Shown here: one piece after another, positions 1 through 11,113 of the stretch
Layout of the letters: each line of letters starts with the position of its first letter
Numbering within the stretch: the first letter of the stretch is position 1
Assembly: GCA_032164295.1 (NCBI GenBank)
Contig: JAJHTX010000001.1
Span: 930,001 to 994,000 of the forward strand
From: Inonotus obliquus
Taxonomy: Eukaryota > Basidiomycota > Agaricomycetes > Hymenochaetales > Hymenochaetaceae
DNA: 64,000 bases
Direction of reading: 5' to 3'
Notes under the pieces: generated by a model
Database searches by the model: none
The model's input: the letters and a program-made list of their open reading frames with translations, nothing else
Told to the model about the DNA's origin: nothing
Made by a program: the position numbers and the translations under genes

Positions 1-206
1 GAGAGCATTGCGGCGGCAGACTCGGCTCGTGGTCGTTGGCGTCTCGTAATCTGAGAGCTTCCCGACGCTTGTATTTCGCCTCCTCCCTCCCTCGCGTGCC
101 TAGCGATACAGACCATCCTGCGAAAATTCGCGGGTTCCTTGTGACGCGGGTACGGGGAAGATGGCAATGGATCTCCTCGCTAAGAAAAGCAGTAAATGAT
201 TAGAGT

Positions 207-1542
207 TCAATTTAGCGTGGATGAACACGAAGCAAGCATGAGAACGGACGAGACGAGACTCACGACGACCTCGCGAAAATGCCGGATGCCACGCACGACG
301 AAGAGCTCCACACCGTTGCACGCACATGCAATCCTTAGACTCGACATTTGAGGGTGCGATGCGGCATCATCCCAAATATGCACAGTAATAGCCTTGAGAT
401 GCCGACGGGCCTTGATGAGGTTGACCATAAGGTACAGTTGCGTACCTCTGCTGACTGAGAATGCGATGTGTTCCACGGAGGTAGGCAAGTACTCCAAAAG
501 GAACGGCGAAATGTTTGCACTCTCAAACCTGAACTCTTTGAGCCTTTCGTATCTACGCACTAACGACGCTTCATCACGCGAGGTACACGAGGGCAAAGCA
601 AGTGACTCTAGCGATGGCCCGTACCTCATCAACAGGGAAGTAAGAACGTCGACGTCCGGCATTTGCTCTAATTCCATGCACCGAAGAGAACGGCTAGAGT
701 TCTGCAGGAGCCAATTGACAAAATCCGAACACGGTGCGGTTTGAAAACTACACCTGAGCTCGCTCAACGCGCAGCCGAAAGGCAATACGGGCCGGTCATC
801 GAACGCAGGTAGGTGTGGTGGCGATCCTCTGAGTGAAACGGCCGTCAGCTTCGGCCAGACGTCCGAAAGAAGCTGGAAAGCAAGTTGATCATTGTCCGAC
901 CAGTTGGAGAACTTTATCGACTGTATTGACGGCCCTGCCCGAAGCAAGTCTAGTGTATCGGAATCGAAGGACGGTGCTGCCCGGAAAACTCGGATGCTAG
1001 TCGTATTACTTGAAGCTGGAATGCTACACCCGTAAATTGAGAGGTCCAGCTCGTATAGATTTGGGCAAGAAAGGAGCGCCACAGCGAGAGCACGGTGGGA
1101 GAGCTGGTCGGGATGATTATGGTCTATAATGAGTTGCAGACGCGCAACGTTACTTCTGAGATGCTGTCCCCGGGCCGTGGTGGGATCTACGGCAGAACGA
1201 AAGGCAGTGAAGGCGGAACTTGATCGGAGGAAGACATGGCGAAAGAGGAGAGCCTGGGAAGGCGCCGACCAGCTCCTGCAGACAAGAGCACAGCTACTAA
1301 GACATTGATAGGCTGGCTCCATGCTCTCGTCGAAATACGCCAACTCGAGAATGAGTGAGACAAGCTCAACAGGCAGGGCATTTGTTGTCCGAGCAGGGAG
1401 GGGACACTTGCGCAACGATGCCGGTGTTTCTGCATACAGACGAGTACACTTGGAACGCGAATGAGTTAGCAAATGAAATAAGCAAAACAAGATAGAGGAT
1501 ACATACCAGAGTCTGCAGAGTGCCGAATACGTTGGTGTTCAT
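207..1542 (-). CDS. F-box protein with degenerate leucine-rich repeats
   Basis: Probable substrate receptor of an SCF ubiquitin ligase. A short first exon (1507-1542) encodes MNTNVFGTLQTL, followed by a GTATGT...AAG intron (1449-1506), and the frame continues from 1448. The F-box lies at about residues 30-75 (LPVELVSLILELAYF followed by CALVCRSW and LLFRHVFLR). The rest has spaced leucines such as LYELDLSIYG and LTAVSLRGSPP, like the degenerate LRRs of Agaricomycete F-box proteins. The 3' end is uncertain. The open frame stops at 207, but a GTGAGT donor about 80 nt before the stop with a TTTTCTTAG acceptor could replace the tail and run to the window edge. F-box assignment is firm; the target is unknown. 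Confidence 0.7.
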
Positions 1543-2412
1543 GGCTTAGTACCTAGAGCTACCTTAGAGGGGTAGGAGAGGGAGATCAAAGTAGCTTCAC
1601 GGGATCGTATATGTACTCTGATGGCAGGCTGGACCCTGACTCATGATGACCACTTAGGTGTTCCCGAAATGGGGTAGTAGGAAGGACCGGAAAGCGAATA
1701 TGAACCGCGGGAAAGGCCTTTCCGTGCCCCAGAGTGACACAGCAAGGAAGTGGTGTGAATCTGACTCTCCGTCAATTACGGCTTGGGAACGCAATCAGCC
1801 AGTCTAGAGCACCGAACACGACAAATCTAACAGCACTGAGTCCGGTGTGTACAGCGTGGCGCCCATTGAAAGTGATACTTTGTTCCCTTCATCGCGCCAG
1901 TGGCCGGTACTTCCGGAGTGCGGACTTGACGTGAAGAAGTGAGTTGGGCTGTATCTTTGTCGGTGGTGTCGGTGGTGGTCAAAGCTCAAAGCAGACTGTC
2001 ACAGCGCCAACACCGTGTCATTCTTACGTAATTCTTCCCTCGCCACAACTTCCCATCCTATCAGCTGCTGGTACTGAGACAAAGCCAAGCAGATTGAAGG
2101 CTTGACCCTTTGACCCGCTACGGTCCAGGAGGTCAAGGTAAAATGCATTGTTGCCTTAAGGAGTATACTCTGCGCCTGTTGCAGGTTCCCATAGAACAAC
2201 AGGCTTGATGACGAATACTAATACGTGTTAAGTATAAACCCTCCGGCACTTGATTATCCGGTCTGCGTGTTAAAAACGCAACGCTGAGGTTATACGCTAT
2301 GTATAATCGGTTGAAGAAAAACGATGTTAAAATAAGACTGTGGGAACACAAGAGTTGGAGTATAAGATCGATGTTGTTATCGTAAGCTCGTTACACGTAA
2401 GTCTCTTCCCTT
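1543..2412. other. intergenic, no gene seen
   Basis: About 870 nt between the F-box start codon and the importin stop codon. Only short frames without family resemblance occur here. It should hold the F-box promoter and the importin 3' UTR. Confidence 0.6.
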
Positions 2413-5400
2413 TTATTCCCGCGATTCGCTGAGCACACGCTGAACAACGAGCATCTCTTCGGCATTCAGATGGCTTATGATATCGGAAAAGCCGCTTGTG
2501 TTGCGGGAGGCAGATTCCTTCACGAATGAGATCAAGTGGGCCTATTTGAGTGGGCGTGAGAACGATCAGAAAAGAAGTAACGATGAAGGGAAAGATAGAG
2601 CGCCTTGTATCTGGTTTCGAGCACTAACCAACTGTAGCATTGATGCATACGTTGCTGGAACGCGCGTACAATGATTTGTGAAAAGGAAATGCTCTCACCG
2701 TCATGTCCATCTTTGAAATGGGGTCATTCTTCAAATCCTCATCGTCGATATCATCGAGAATATCATCATCGTCAAAGGCACCAGCGCGTGGTCCAAGCAT
2801 GTCTAGTGGACGGGCCGGTAAGTATCCGTTTACGTACACCGGGATGTCACTCACCAGATAAGAACGCTATCTCGTCCTTGTTTAGCGGATTGACACCATC
2901 TTCATCTTCCCAGTCCTCATCCTTTGATGATATTACGTAGTTAGTCTCAGTCGTCAGTACTCCAGACCTTGTCGTAGACTCACCCCATCGTCCGATCCCG
3001 CACCGACGCTTCCAACCTGAGCTGAAATCGAGCCCATCGTCGCCGATTCGCCGTTGGAACGTAGGTCGTTCACAATAAGCTTAAGGGCTTTCGTAGGGAA
3101 CGGAATTTGTGTGAACTGGTGTGGCGCTGAAGAAACATGGTACCAAGTTTTTGTCAGAATCAATTATACCTTTTCAAACAGAAAGGAAAAGGGAAACGCA
3201 CTCTTCTTGGCCCTTGAACGCGTGACTATAACTGGGAATTCTAGGCATCAATTCCGGTTGAACTTTAAGAAAACGATGTTTTCAACGTACCATCCCTGGT
3301 CTCTGGGGTGACGATGATGTCGCCTTTGACGGTGAGATTCTGAAGGCTGGAGCGCTCCGACGCAAAGAGCTGACACAAACCAAGAGTGCTATAAACTAAT
3401 CAGCCACCGAACATAGCGTGGTAAAGCGACACTACCTGACGCGACTCGGCCAGAAACCTTGGAATACTTCGGCATTCTCGCACCATGTCTGAATAAGAAT
3501 GTCAAGCCCAGAACGACCATTCAGGTCGATGCCTTCGAGCAGGGAAAGAACCGTATCTCGCTCGCTTTGCATCAGGAATGCGAAGGGAATGACGAGACTT
3601 TGAACAAAGGTCGCGGTCTTCGCTGTCTGCATCCTACGGACCATTGCCTGAAGGAGCTCAGGTAGGACAGGCACAATGGAAGAGCCTGCCCGACGCAGTA
3701 AATGGATGATGAGATCACCGATGGCAAGACCGCCCGATTCGTCCTCGTTCTCCAGTAGTCTCGCAATAACTACAAGGATTCGATCAACACCACTTTGTCC
3801 GGATGTGTCCCGCCATTCGAGAACTTGCTCAGTATCTTTCCGTACGATCCAAGTCAAACAGAGAACTCCGTTCTGATAATCAATCAGCAAAGTCGAGCTT
3901 TCTAGTATCAAAGAAAGGCGACCTCACTTGAAGAACATCCCTATCTTCTGCCAGGCGCAGGCATTCGAACAAACAAGGCGCTAGTGCTGCGAAGAAGCCT
4001 CCACCAAGACCTTCGGAAGGTGCGCCCTCTACGAGACTAGTCACTATCTCAATTGCTGAGTTGGCAATCCAGGATTCGTCTGGTTTCGCCGAAGAAATCG
4101 CGGTGCAGAGAGTTGGCAAAGACGTTTTGACAACGGACTCGTAGACACCGGAGTTCGAAGAACAGGCAAGTGACGTGAAGATATCTGTGAGTATCGAGAT
4201 AAAGACATAATCTGAAATGCCCGGTTAAGATATAGCAATGCGAAGTAAATGGGTATTATCCACCTTTATTGTTGTTAGCCCAGCTTTGAAGCATAGCAGT
4301 GGCTAGCTGTTCGGCCAGCTCTGGGGTCATCCATTCTCCCTTTCCGATGTTCAGGATAGATGAAAGCGTTTCGAGCACAAGAGATAACGTGTCTTCAGTT
4401 GTTGCCAACAAAAATGGGCCCAGGTCCTTCGCCGTGCGGAAAGCGACTGGAAGTAGGTTTGATTTATCCGGGCCAGATGCGAAGCTATATGTATTAGATC
4501 AGCAATAAGCGCGGAGCGAGCGACTGATAGATGCGTACTTTTGGATTGCCTTTACTGCAGATACCTTGATGGGAATGCTTGCATTGTCCGCCTCAATAAC
4601 ATCGATAGCCGCTGATATATATTGACCTGCTAGCTGAGAAGGTAGGAGCTCTGAATATTGACTGGCAAATACAAAACTACGACCCTGCAAGAAGGGACAT
4701 TCTAGCCATGAAGAGGGGTTTCTCTATTAGTGCCCATTCGACCTATTGAGGAACTGACTGGATACCTGAAAGCGAAAGTAGTTGAGGGATGACGTCCGTC
4801 AATAACGACTCGATATCTATAGATTTTGGTCGTCCTGCTTCTTGCTCATCGTTACGGAAGTTTATCACGTCTTCGGAAATGGAGCCTAAGGCGAGCAAGA
4901 CAGATTCAACAGGCCGCCACCTGGGAAAACAGTCAGCGTTCCTTTCGAAGGTACTGAGGAGACGGAATACCATTCGGAATTTCTCGCATCACGAGCCTGT
5001 TTAGATTCCGAGACGATGCGGCTTGTGGCTCGCGAAAGCCCGCAGATGATTACACCAGGTTCACGCTCTGCGAGATTCTGAAGGTGCAAATCAGATGAAA
5101 TAGGCCGCAAATAAGATTGCTCTTCCTTACAGCTAAGAGGTCAAGACCTGCGACACGTAAGGAATATGACTGAGTTTCGTCATCCTCGTGAGCAACGAAC
5201 GCATTAGCATCAGTTCCCCAGTTCTCTTCCTACTCCGTCGTCAGTTCGCTAGATTATCTCGAATTCCGAAGTCAACCCTTACATCATCTTCGGTCATCTG
5301 CATCCATCCGCATAATGCTACGACAAGAGCTTCAATATTTGAAGTCTGCAGCCAAGGCTTTGCTTTGCTGCTTCTGGTAATAGCAGCGATAAAGTCAATT

Positions 5401-6694
5401 ATCGGGCAGCCAAGCACAGATAGTTCGACGGGTTCTTCCTCCGATGCCGAAGGAGGAGATGCTGGTGATTTTGATAGATAATACCGAGAGAACGTGGGCA
5501 AAAGAACTTGCAGATGTGCAAGCGCGATGTTAAGAAGCTCGTCGTAGAAAGGTGCCAAGGACTTAGCGAACCCCATATGGATCGTATCGAGAGTCTGCAG
5601 AAATAGATTAATAAATAGCGTCCAACATATTGATATACGCACTTTGAAAATTTCGATCCGGATGGCCAGAGCGTCCCAGGTGTGTACGTTTTCAACATCA
5701 TTCACTGGTGACGCATTTAACAAGACCTTGAACGCATCGATCCATACGGGAAGAATTGAGCCGGTGGTTTCTTTCACAGCTTGAGGATGTTGTTCCTTCA
5801 CCATATACAACGTTGTAACACACTGACGGAAGACAGATACGGCTCTTGCTCTAGTCAGCGGCGTATGCTGTAGCATATAGTGAGCCAATGGTCGTCCAAG
5901 ACGTTTGAGTCAGGCTGACCTGGGTAGAACCAAGTATGTTCAGGAGAACCGGTAATAGTTCCCGTAGTATGGGTAGAATCTGATCTTCCGTAAGGTCGCT
6001 CTTGATGAATTCGTTCAAAACTTGCATTGCACCATGCACGGATTCGATAGATGAAGATGATAAGAGGCTCATTAAAGACGTAAGAAGGTTCGGATATTCA
6101 TCAGGCCAGTCAGAGCTTGCGATTAGGGACAATGTGCGAGCCTGAGTTGAAAGTCTTGATAAGCTTGATAAGTCTATGAGAAACGCGCACTCACGCTCGA
6201 CGACCTGATTTTTCGATTTGGGTCTGACAGAGCTTTGAAGATGGCATCCCTAACTTGTGATTTGATCTTCCAAGTTTCATCAAATTAGATGGATCTGTTT
6301 CAACAGACGAGCGAATGTGCTACCTTGACAGACGGAGCATTCCCCTTGAATGATTGAAAGACTGGCGTCCATCTTTCTCTAACATACTTGTGAAGCACGA
6401 TGACTGCTGAGTGGATAAAAGAGAAATATCAGATTTCCGATGGAGCTCGAATAGACAAAGTGACTCATCTGTCTTAAAGACACGTCGACATCATGCGAGA
6501 TCGTGATAGACGAGAGAGCAAGGCAAGTTTCTTCACGACCGAGGACGCGAAGTTAGCATAGCACATCGCAACAATTATGGTCGTGACGAACCAGGATTAG
6601 CAAAGAGTTGATTTAGTCTAAGCTCTGCACTCATGCGCACATTGGGATCAGTATTGAGAGAGGAGGCAAGACACTGCAAGACTTCTGGGCTCAT
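2413..6694 (-). CDS. KAP114: importin-9 / Kap114-type karyopherin beta
   Basis: Nuclear import receptor of the importin-beta superfamily; family members carry ribosomal proteins, histones and TBP through the nuclear pore. The ATG at 6694 starts MSPEVLQCLASSLNTDPN, the usual N-terminal IBN-type repeat, then LRLNQLFANPG. At least ten exons follow, made of HEAT-like helical pairs (for example VLLALGSISEDVINF and LALGSIS-type repeats). The C-terminal part has the family's acidic loop (DDDDILDDIDDEDLKND). A GTGAGA...AATAG intron (2542-2698) joins MDMT to AHLISFVKESASRN. The last exon ends in HLNAEEMLVVQRVLSESRE, matching the IPO9/Kap114 C-terminus. Length is about 1,000 residues, normal for the family. 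It is divergent from the RS-rich gene, 150 bp apart. The choice between importin-9 and another importin rests on the acidic loop and tail. Confidence 0.85.
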
Positions 6695-6844
6695 GGTGAA
6701 TGTCGCTGGTGTAGGGTGTAGAACTTGTGGCGTAAAGGAAACGCGCGTGGCTTTCATAAGGCACGCGTTTATGGAAATAGTTTCCCACGAATAGATCTAT
6801 CGTTCATATCATTACTTTCCACTCTACTTGGTTACTTGATCTCA
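6695..6844. promoter_or_regulatory. divergent intergenic region, likely shared promoter
   Basis: Only 150 bp separate the start codons of the importin (-) and the RS-rich protein (+), so their promoters must overlap. No TATA box is evident. The assignment follows from geometry alone. Confidence 0.45.
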
Positions 6845-8356
6845 ATGTCCTCCTCTCTATCTTCCGTTGTTTCAAACCTAGTGAGAGCTTCCGTGGGCTC
6901 TTCTGTACCAAGCAACGTGACAGATGAAGAACTCGATCGCTATGTTGCTGATCTCATTGTCAAGGAGGCGAAACAGAAAGCCGACCGGTACATGACGGAG
7001 GGTGTCCAGGCCTATTTGCCAGAGAAGGAGTGAGTAAACGAAGAAGAATTAATGGAGACGTATATATACATTTACACCTCTGTTACGCATAGGTCCGATC
7101 GAAATCTACCTAGAGCGAATAAACGCTTTCTTTCTGCAATCGTTCGTAACACGGACGAACATAATAGAGCTATTCTCAAGGCTCAAGCAGAGGCTGCTAT
7201 GCAAGCAAAGGCCGAGAGGGAGGCACAAGAAAGGAAAGAGAGGAGAGCTCGTGCACTAGAGGCCACGGAGGCTGAGCGGTTGCGGCGACTCATGGGTGGT
7301 TCTTCGAGGCGGCGTACTGAAGATTGGGATAAAGGCAGCAGACGTAGACGGACGAGCCGTGATTCTCGTAATGGCGACAAGGTAGACTATGAGGATGAAC
7401 TGCGTGACCGATCGAAGCGAAGGCGCTATTCTCGGTCTCGGTCACCAACTGAGAAGGATGATGATACCAACCAGCGTAGGAGACGTAGACATCGTGACGA
7501 AGAGCGGGATGATAGCTCCTCTCGGAAATATCGAAGGCGGTCAAGATCAAGAACCCCGGCTGAGAATCGTCACAAGTCAACTCGTAGACATGATTCCTCC
7601 CGGAAGCATAGACGACGTGATGGAACTCCCGACCTACCCAGTGGGAAGGGGAAAGGAAAGGAGAAAGGAACCGAGGAACCTTCGACATCATCTCGTCCTT
7701 CCACTCGTGCCACACCGGTGGGCGACGAACCAAACGAAGCTTCGGACGAAGGACTGACGGAAGTACCAAAGTTATCAAGACCAACAGAACGCCGCTCATG
7801 GACACCGCAAAGGAGGGCATCTCCAAATTTGTCCGCCCAGTTCAAGGAACGGAAAGCTAAACTTGCTGCTACCCCGCCGCCTCCTGCATCTCCAACCCTC
7901 TCAGAAGAGGAAGATATCGAGCGCTATCGCCCGCGCAGACGGCGACGAGCATCCCCCGGTCCTTCTCTGCCCAAACATGACGACAAAGGCTCTCAAAGCC
8001 CGAGCACTCTACCCTCAAAAATGGATAAGTATTTCGAGGAATCCTACGATCCAAGGCTCGATACCGGACCATTAACATTGCCGGAAGTCCCAAGCACCGG
8101 CTTAATCGAGGGTGCGGAGTTTGAAGGTTGGGAGGCTATGTTGGATATAATTCGCCAGCGGCGAGAAGATAAAGCTGAAAGGAAACGTCTGGAGCGTCTT
8201 GGCTTACTTCCGGATACGAAGGCTAAGGAGAAGGACGGGGAAACGTCAAAACCGAGTGAAGCATGGGCTATGGAATCTGGCACCAATGCCCTGGATATCA
8301 AGTACAGCAAACGAGGGACAGTTCGGGAGTGGGATCTTGGGAAACCGGAATTCTAG
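6845..8356 (+). CDS. RS/RE-rich nuclear protein of unknown function
   Basis: Exon 1 (6845-7029) encodes an ordered N-terminus (VTDEELDRYVADLIVKEAKQ); an intron (7030-7092) keeps the frame as EKE|SDRNLPRANKRFLSAIV. A lysine/arginine/glutamate-rich coiled-coil follows (residues about 85-140, AQAEAAMQAKAEREAQERKE), then a long disordered region full of RS, RRR and SRSRSP runs, as in splicing-related proteins. The C-terminus is ordered again: YFEESYDPRLD, GWEAMLDIIRQRREDK, and a terminal KYSKRGTVREWDLGKPEF. The ends look conserved and the middle low-complexity. I cannot name the family; a role in pre-mRNA processing is inferred from RS composition. It converges on NOG2 with 171 bp between the stops. 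Confidence 0.75.
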
Positions 8357-8527
8357 ATACCGTTGCGTATGCGAAACTAGACATCTTGTATGTATAGCAC
8401 CGTGTGGGTAGTTCACTTTCTGCGCACTTCTGTAAATAAGATATCTAGTAACATGAGTATGATGCATTGCAATAGCGGCTTGACTGGCGTTACAGCTTCG
8501 TAATACAAATGTACAAGATGGGCAGCA

Positions 8528-11113
8528 TCACTTTCGTTTACCTGGCTTTTGCTTTCTCCGTGCGTCACCAGGAAGTCTGGGCTTCTGCCGATCTCTATTC
8601 TTGTTCTTCACATTTGCGACGGTGAAGAAGTTCGTGGCTTTTCGCTGCAAGGCAAACTACAGTCAATATCAATGTCGTCGATCAGAACTCTTACGAGGTA
8701 CCTTATTCGTTTTCATCCGCGACTGCTTTACCTTGGGCTTCCTCCCAGGTTGAGAACTGTCGGATCCTTCTTCTGAAGCATCATCTGCCATCACTTCAGA
8801 TCCCCTAGCAGAGTCAGATTCAGCACTATGCGCGCCATGCGCGCCGTTGGGATTATCATCGCCAGCAAAAACGTCCGCCCAAGCCAATTCCTCTTCCACG
8901 TCTTCTGGTGAGATGACCTTTACATTCTCCCGACTAGGACTAGAACCCTCTTCAACATCGTCAGTCTCCTCATCCCCTTCCCACTCCTCTTCATTACGCT
9001 CGGCACCAGTATCTTCTAAGGGCTTAACATCTTCGCCCTCAAAAGAATTCTTCTGAATGATTCCACCGAGTTTTTGCGTCACGCCAGGCTTGAACTCCTC
9101 TTTTCCTTTCCCCTTCTTTCGCCTTAATTCTTCCTTCTCATTGAGCTCTTCCGGTCGTTCGGGAGGAGGAACGAAGAATGGGATGCGACCACGAACCCAA
9201 TCGCTCAGAACAATGCGTGCTACACCTTCGATATCAGGCTCCCCGCCTTTCAGTAATCGGCCCTTCATGCGTGCAAGTTTGTCGAGGAAGACATCTGGCT
9301 CCCAGGCTTTTGCGGCATCTTCTGGAGAGGGCAGAGGAACATCATACGTTCGTGAAAGATATAAGGGCTTCACCCGAGCCATAAGCGCAGGCACATGGTC
9401 TGACGGCGTTGGGAGCGCTTCGACGCGGACTACGCCTTTCAGGACAGTCGAGGTCAGAGAATCGTGCGCAGAAGTAGGGACAATGCCGGGGCAGTCGACA
9501 AGATATATTCGCCTCGTTAGAGTGATGTATTGCCAAACTTTCGTTTCGCCAGGGATCGGTGCGACTTTGCAGACCTTTCCGCTCTTTAGTGTGTTGATAA
9601 TGCTACTCTTTCCCACGTTCGGATATCCAACGAAGCCGACGGATATTTGCTTCTTGTCAGAGTGGAGCTGAGAAAACTGGCGCAGAAGCTGAATGAGAGA
9701 TCCTTTCCCGAAGGAATGGTTCGGAGAGGCGTGGAAGGCAAGAGTAGGATAACGAGGCGTAAGATATTGGATATAACGCGCCTATAGAATAGAAAAGACG
9801 TCAACTACATTTGATATAACATCTAGATAGTGAGGAAATATGGTTTGAAATGTGCGCTTTCAAACTAAGAGCGAACCTGACGTCCAGACGATTGGTTTGC
9901 TCAACTCTATGGAAGCATACAACCCGCGCCACTGAAACCCTTCGATCACCATAACGATGCGCAAAGGCAGCGAGCGAGTCATACTGATCTTCCACGAACG
10001 TAACAGTCTCTGCTGTGGGAGATTCACGAAGACCAGCAGAGGACTTGACAGAGTCCGTGGAATAGACATACAGGACAAGAATCAAATAGTGAATCATAAA
10101 CACATACTCACCGTTACCCAGCTTGGGACCAAGTCACATTTATTGATAATTAATACGACTTGCTTGTGCGCCTTCTCCTTCCTGATGAAATCCAGAACGC
10201 TTTCGCACATGGTACCAAAAGGATCACGCGCGTCCAGCACATGAAGGATAACGTCCGATGAGTCAATGACCTTGTATAATTCACCATATATACGACGGGA
10301 AGTACCCTTGAAGTATATCGGTTCGATGTGATTGGCATGTGTTTGAGGCATCGGCTCCTCCGTCTCTGCAGTAGCTAAAATCAGAGTATCCATCAGTGAA
10401 ATAATTGAGCTTAAGAAGATGGGTATAGTACCTGCCAACTCGTTTAGTGTAGCCTCGGCCTGCTTTTCCACTTCTTGCAAAGCATCTGTGCTAGTTTTTC
10501 CAAGCTCTTCAAAGCTGCCAACATCAAGGCGAGGCTTCTTCCGCTGAGCTTTGGGACCAAACGTGTCTTGGAATGGTTCGGTTTCGACAATATGGGCTCG
10601 CTATCAAGCAGTCAGGCTTAAGTTCATCCCGAAGGTGTCTGGGGAGCCAACCTTTTGGGCGTGCGGGTTGACTGCTTCATCAAGTAGAGCCATCGGCAGT
10701 TTATTGCGTCGGAGAAGAACAGAGTAGGGATCATGCGCTTTCGTCGTCAAACTGGAGCGGAAATGTTCTAGCGCAGACTGGGAAATCACCCTGGTATTCC
10801 CTAGACGAACAAAAAAGCAAACTCTTCAGCGAAGAGAAAATTCTTATTGGAGAAGGGACGCACCAAACCATCTTCTATCAGGCTGCACCCGCCCCGGTTC
10901 TGTCTCTGCCTCTGTTGCCTGAAATGGTGCTGCTTTAATTATCTTTCCTTCTCGATCCCGGATAGGCTTGCCACCATTCATCATCTTGAGACGGTTGACT
11001 TTCTTTGCATCGCGATAATAGTTTTCTCCCTTGACTTTCTTCCCGAATGCATCCTTTGACGACGACGACGACCTCGTCTTCGACGAGGCCGTAGATTGTT
11101 TGGTTGTCACCAT
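8528..11113 (-). CDS. NOG2: nucleolar GTP-binding protein 2 (Nog2/GNL2), 60S assembly GTPase
   Basis: GTPase of the circularly permuted YlqF/YawG family that binds pre-60S particles and checks maturation before nuclear export. The ATG at 11113 begins [20 protein letters not shown]; the family-specific N-terminal domain follows ([20 protein letters not shown]). The G motifs come in permuted order: [10 protein letters not shown], then G4 NKCDLVPSW (near 10,110), then G1 [14 protein letters not shown] (near 9,600), then G3 DCPG (near 9,490). The C-terminal third is acidic and basic ([16 protein letters not shown]). A last intron joins KVPR to [17 protein letters not shown] and the gene ends in KPGKRK, a typical nucleolar tail. 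All catalytic motifs are intact. Confidence 0.93.
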
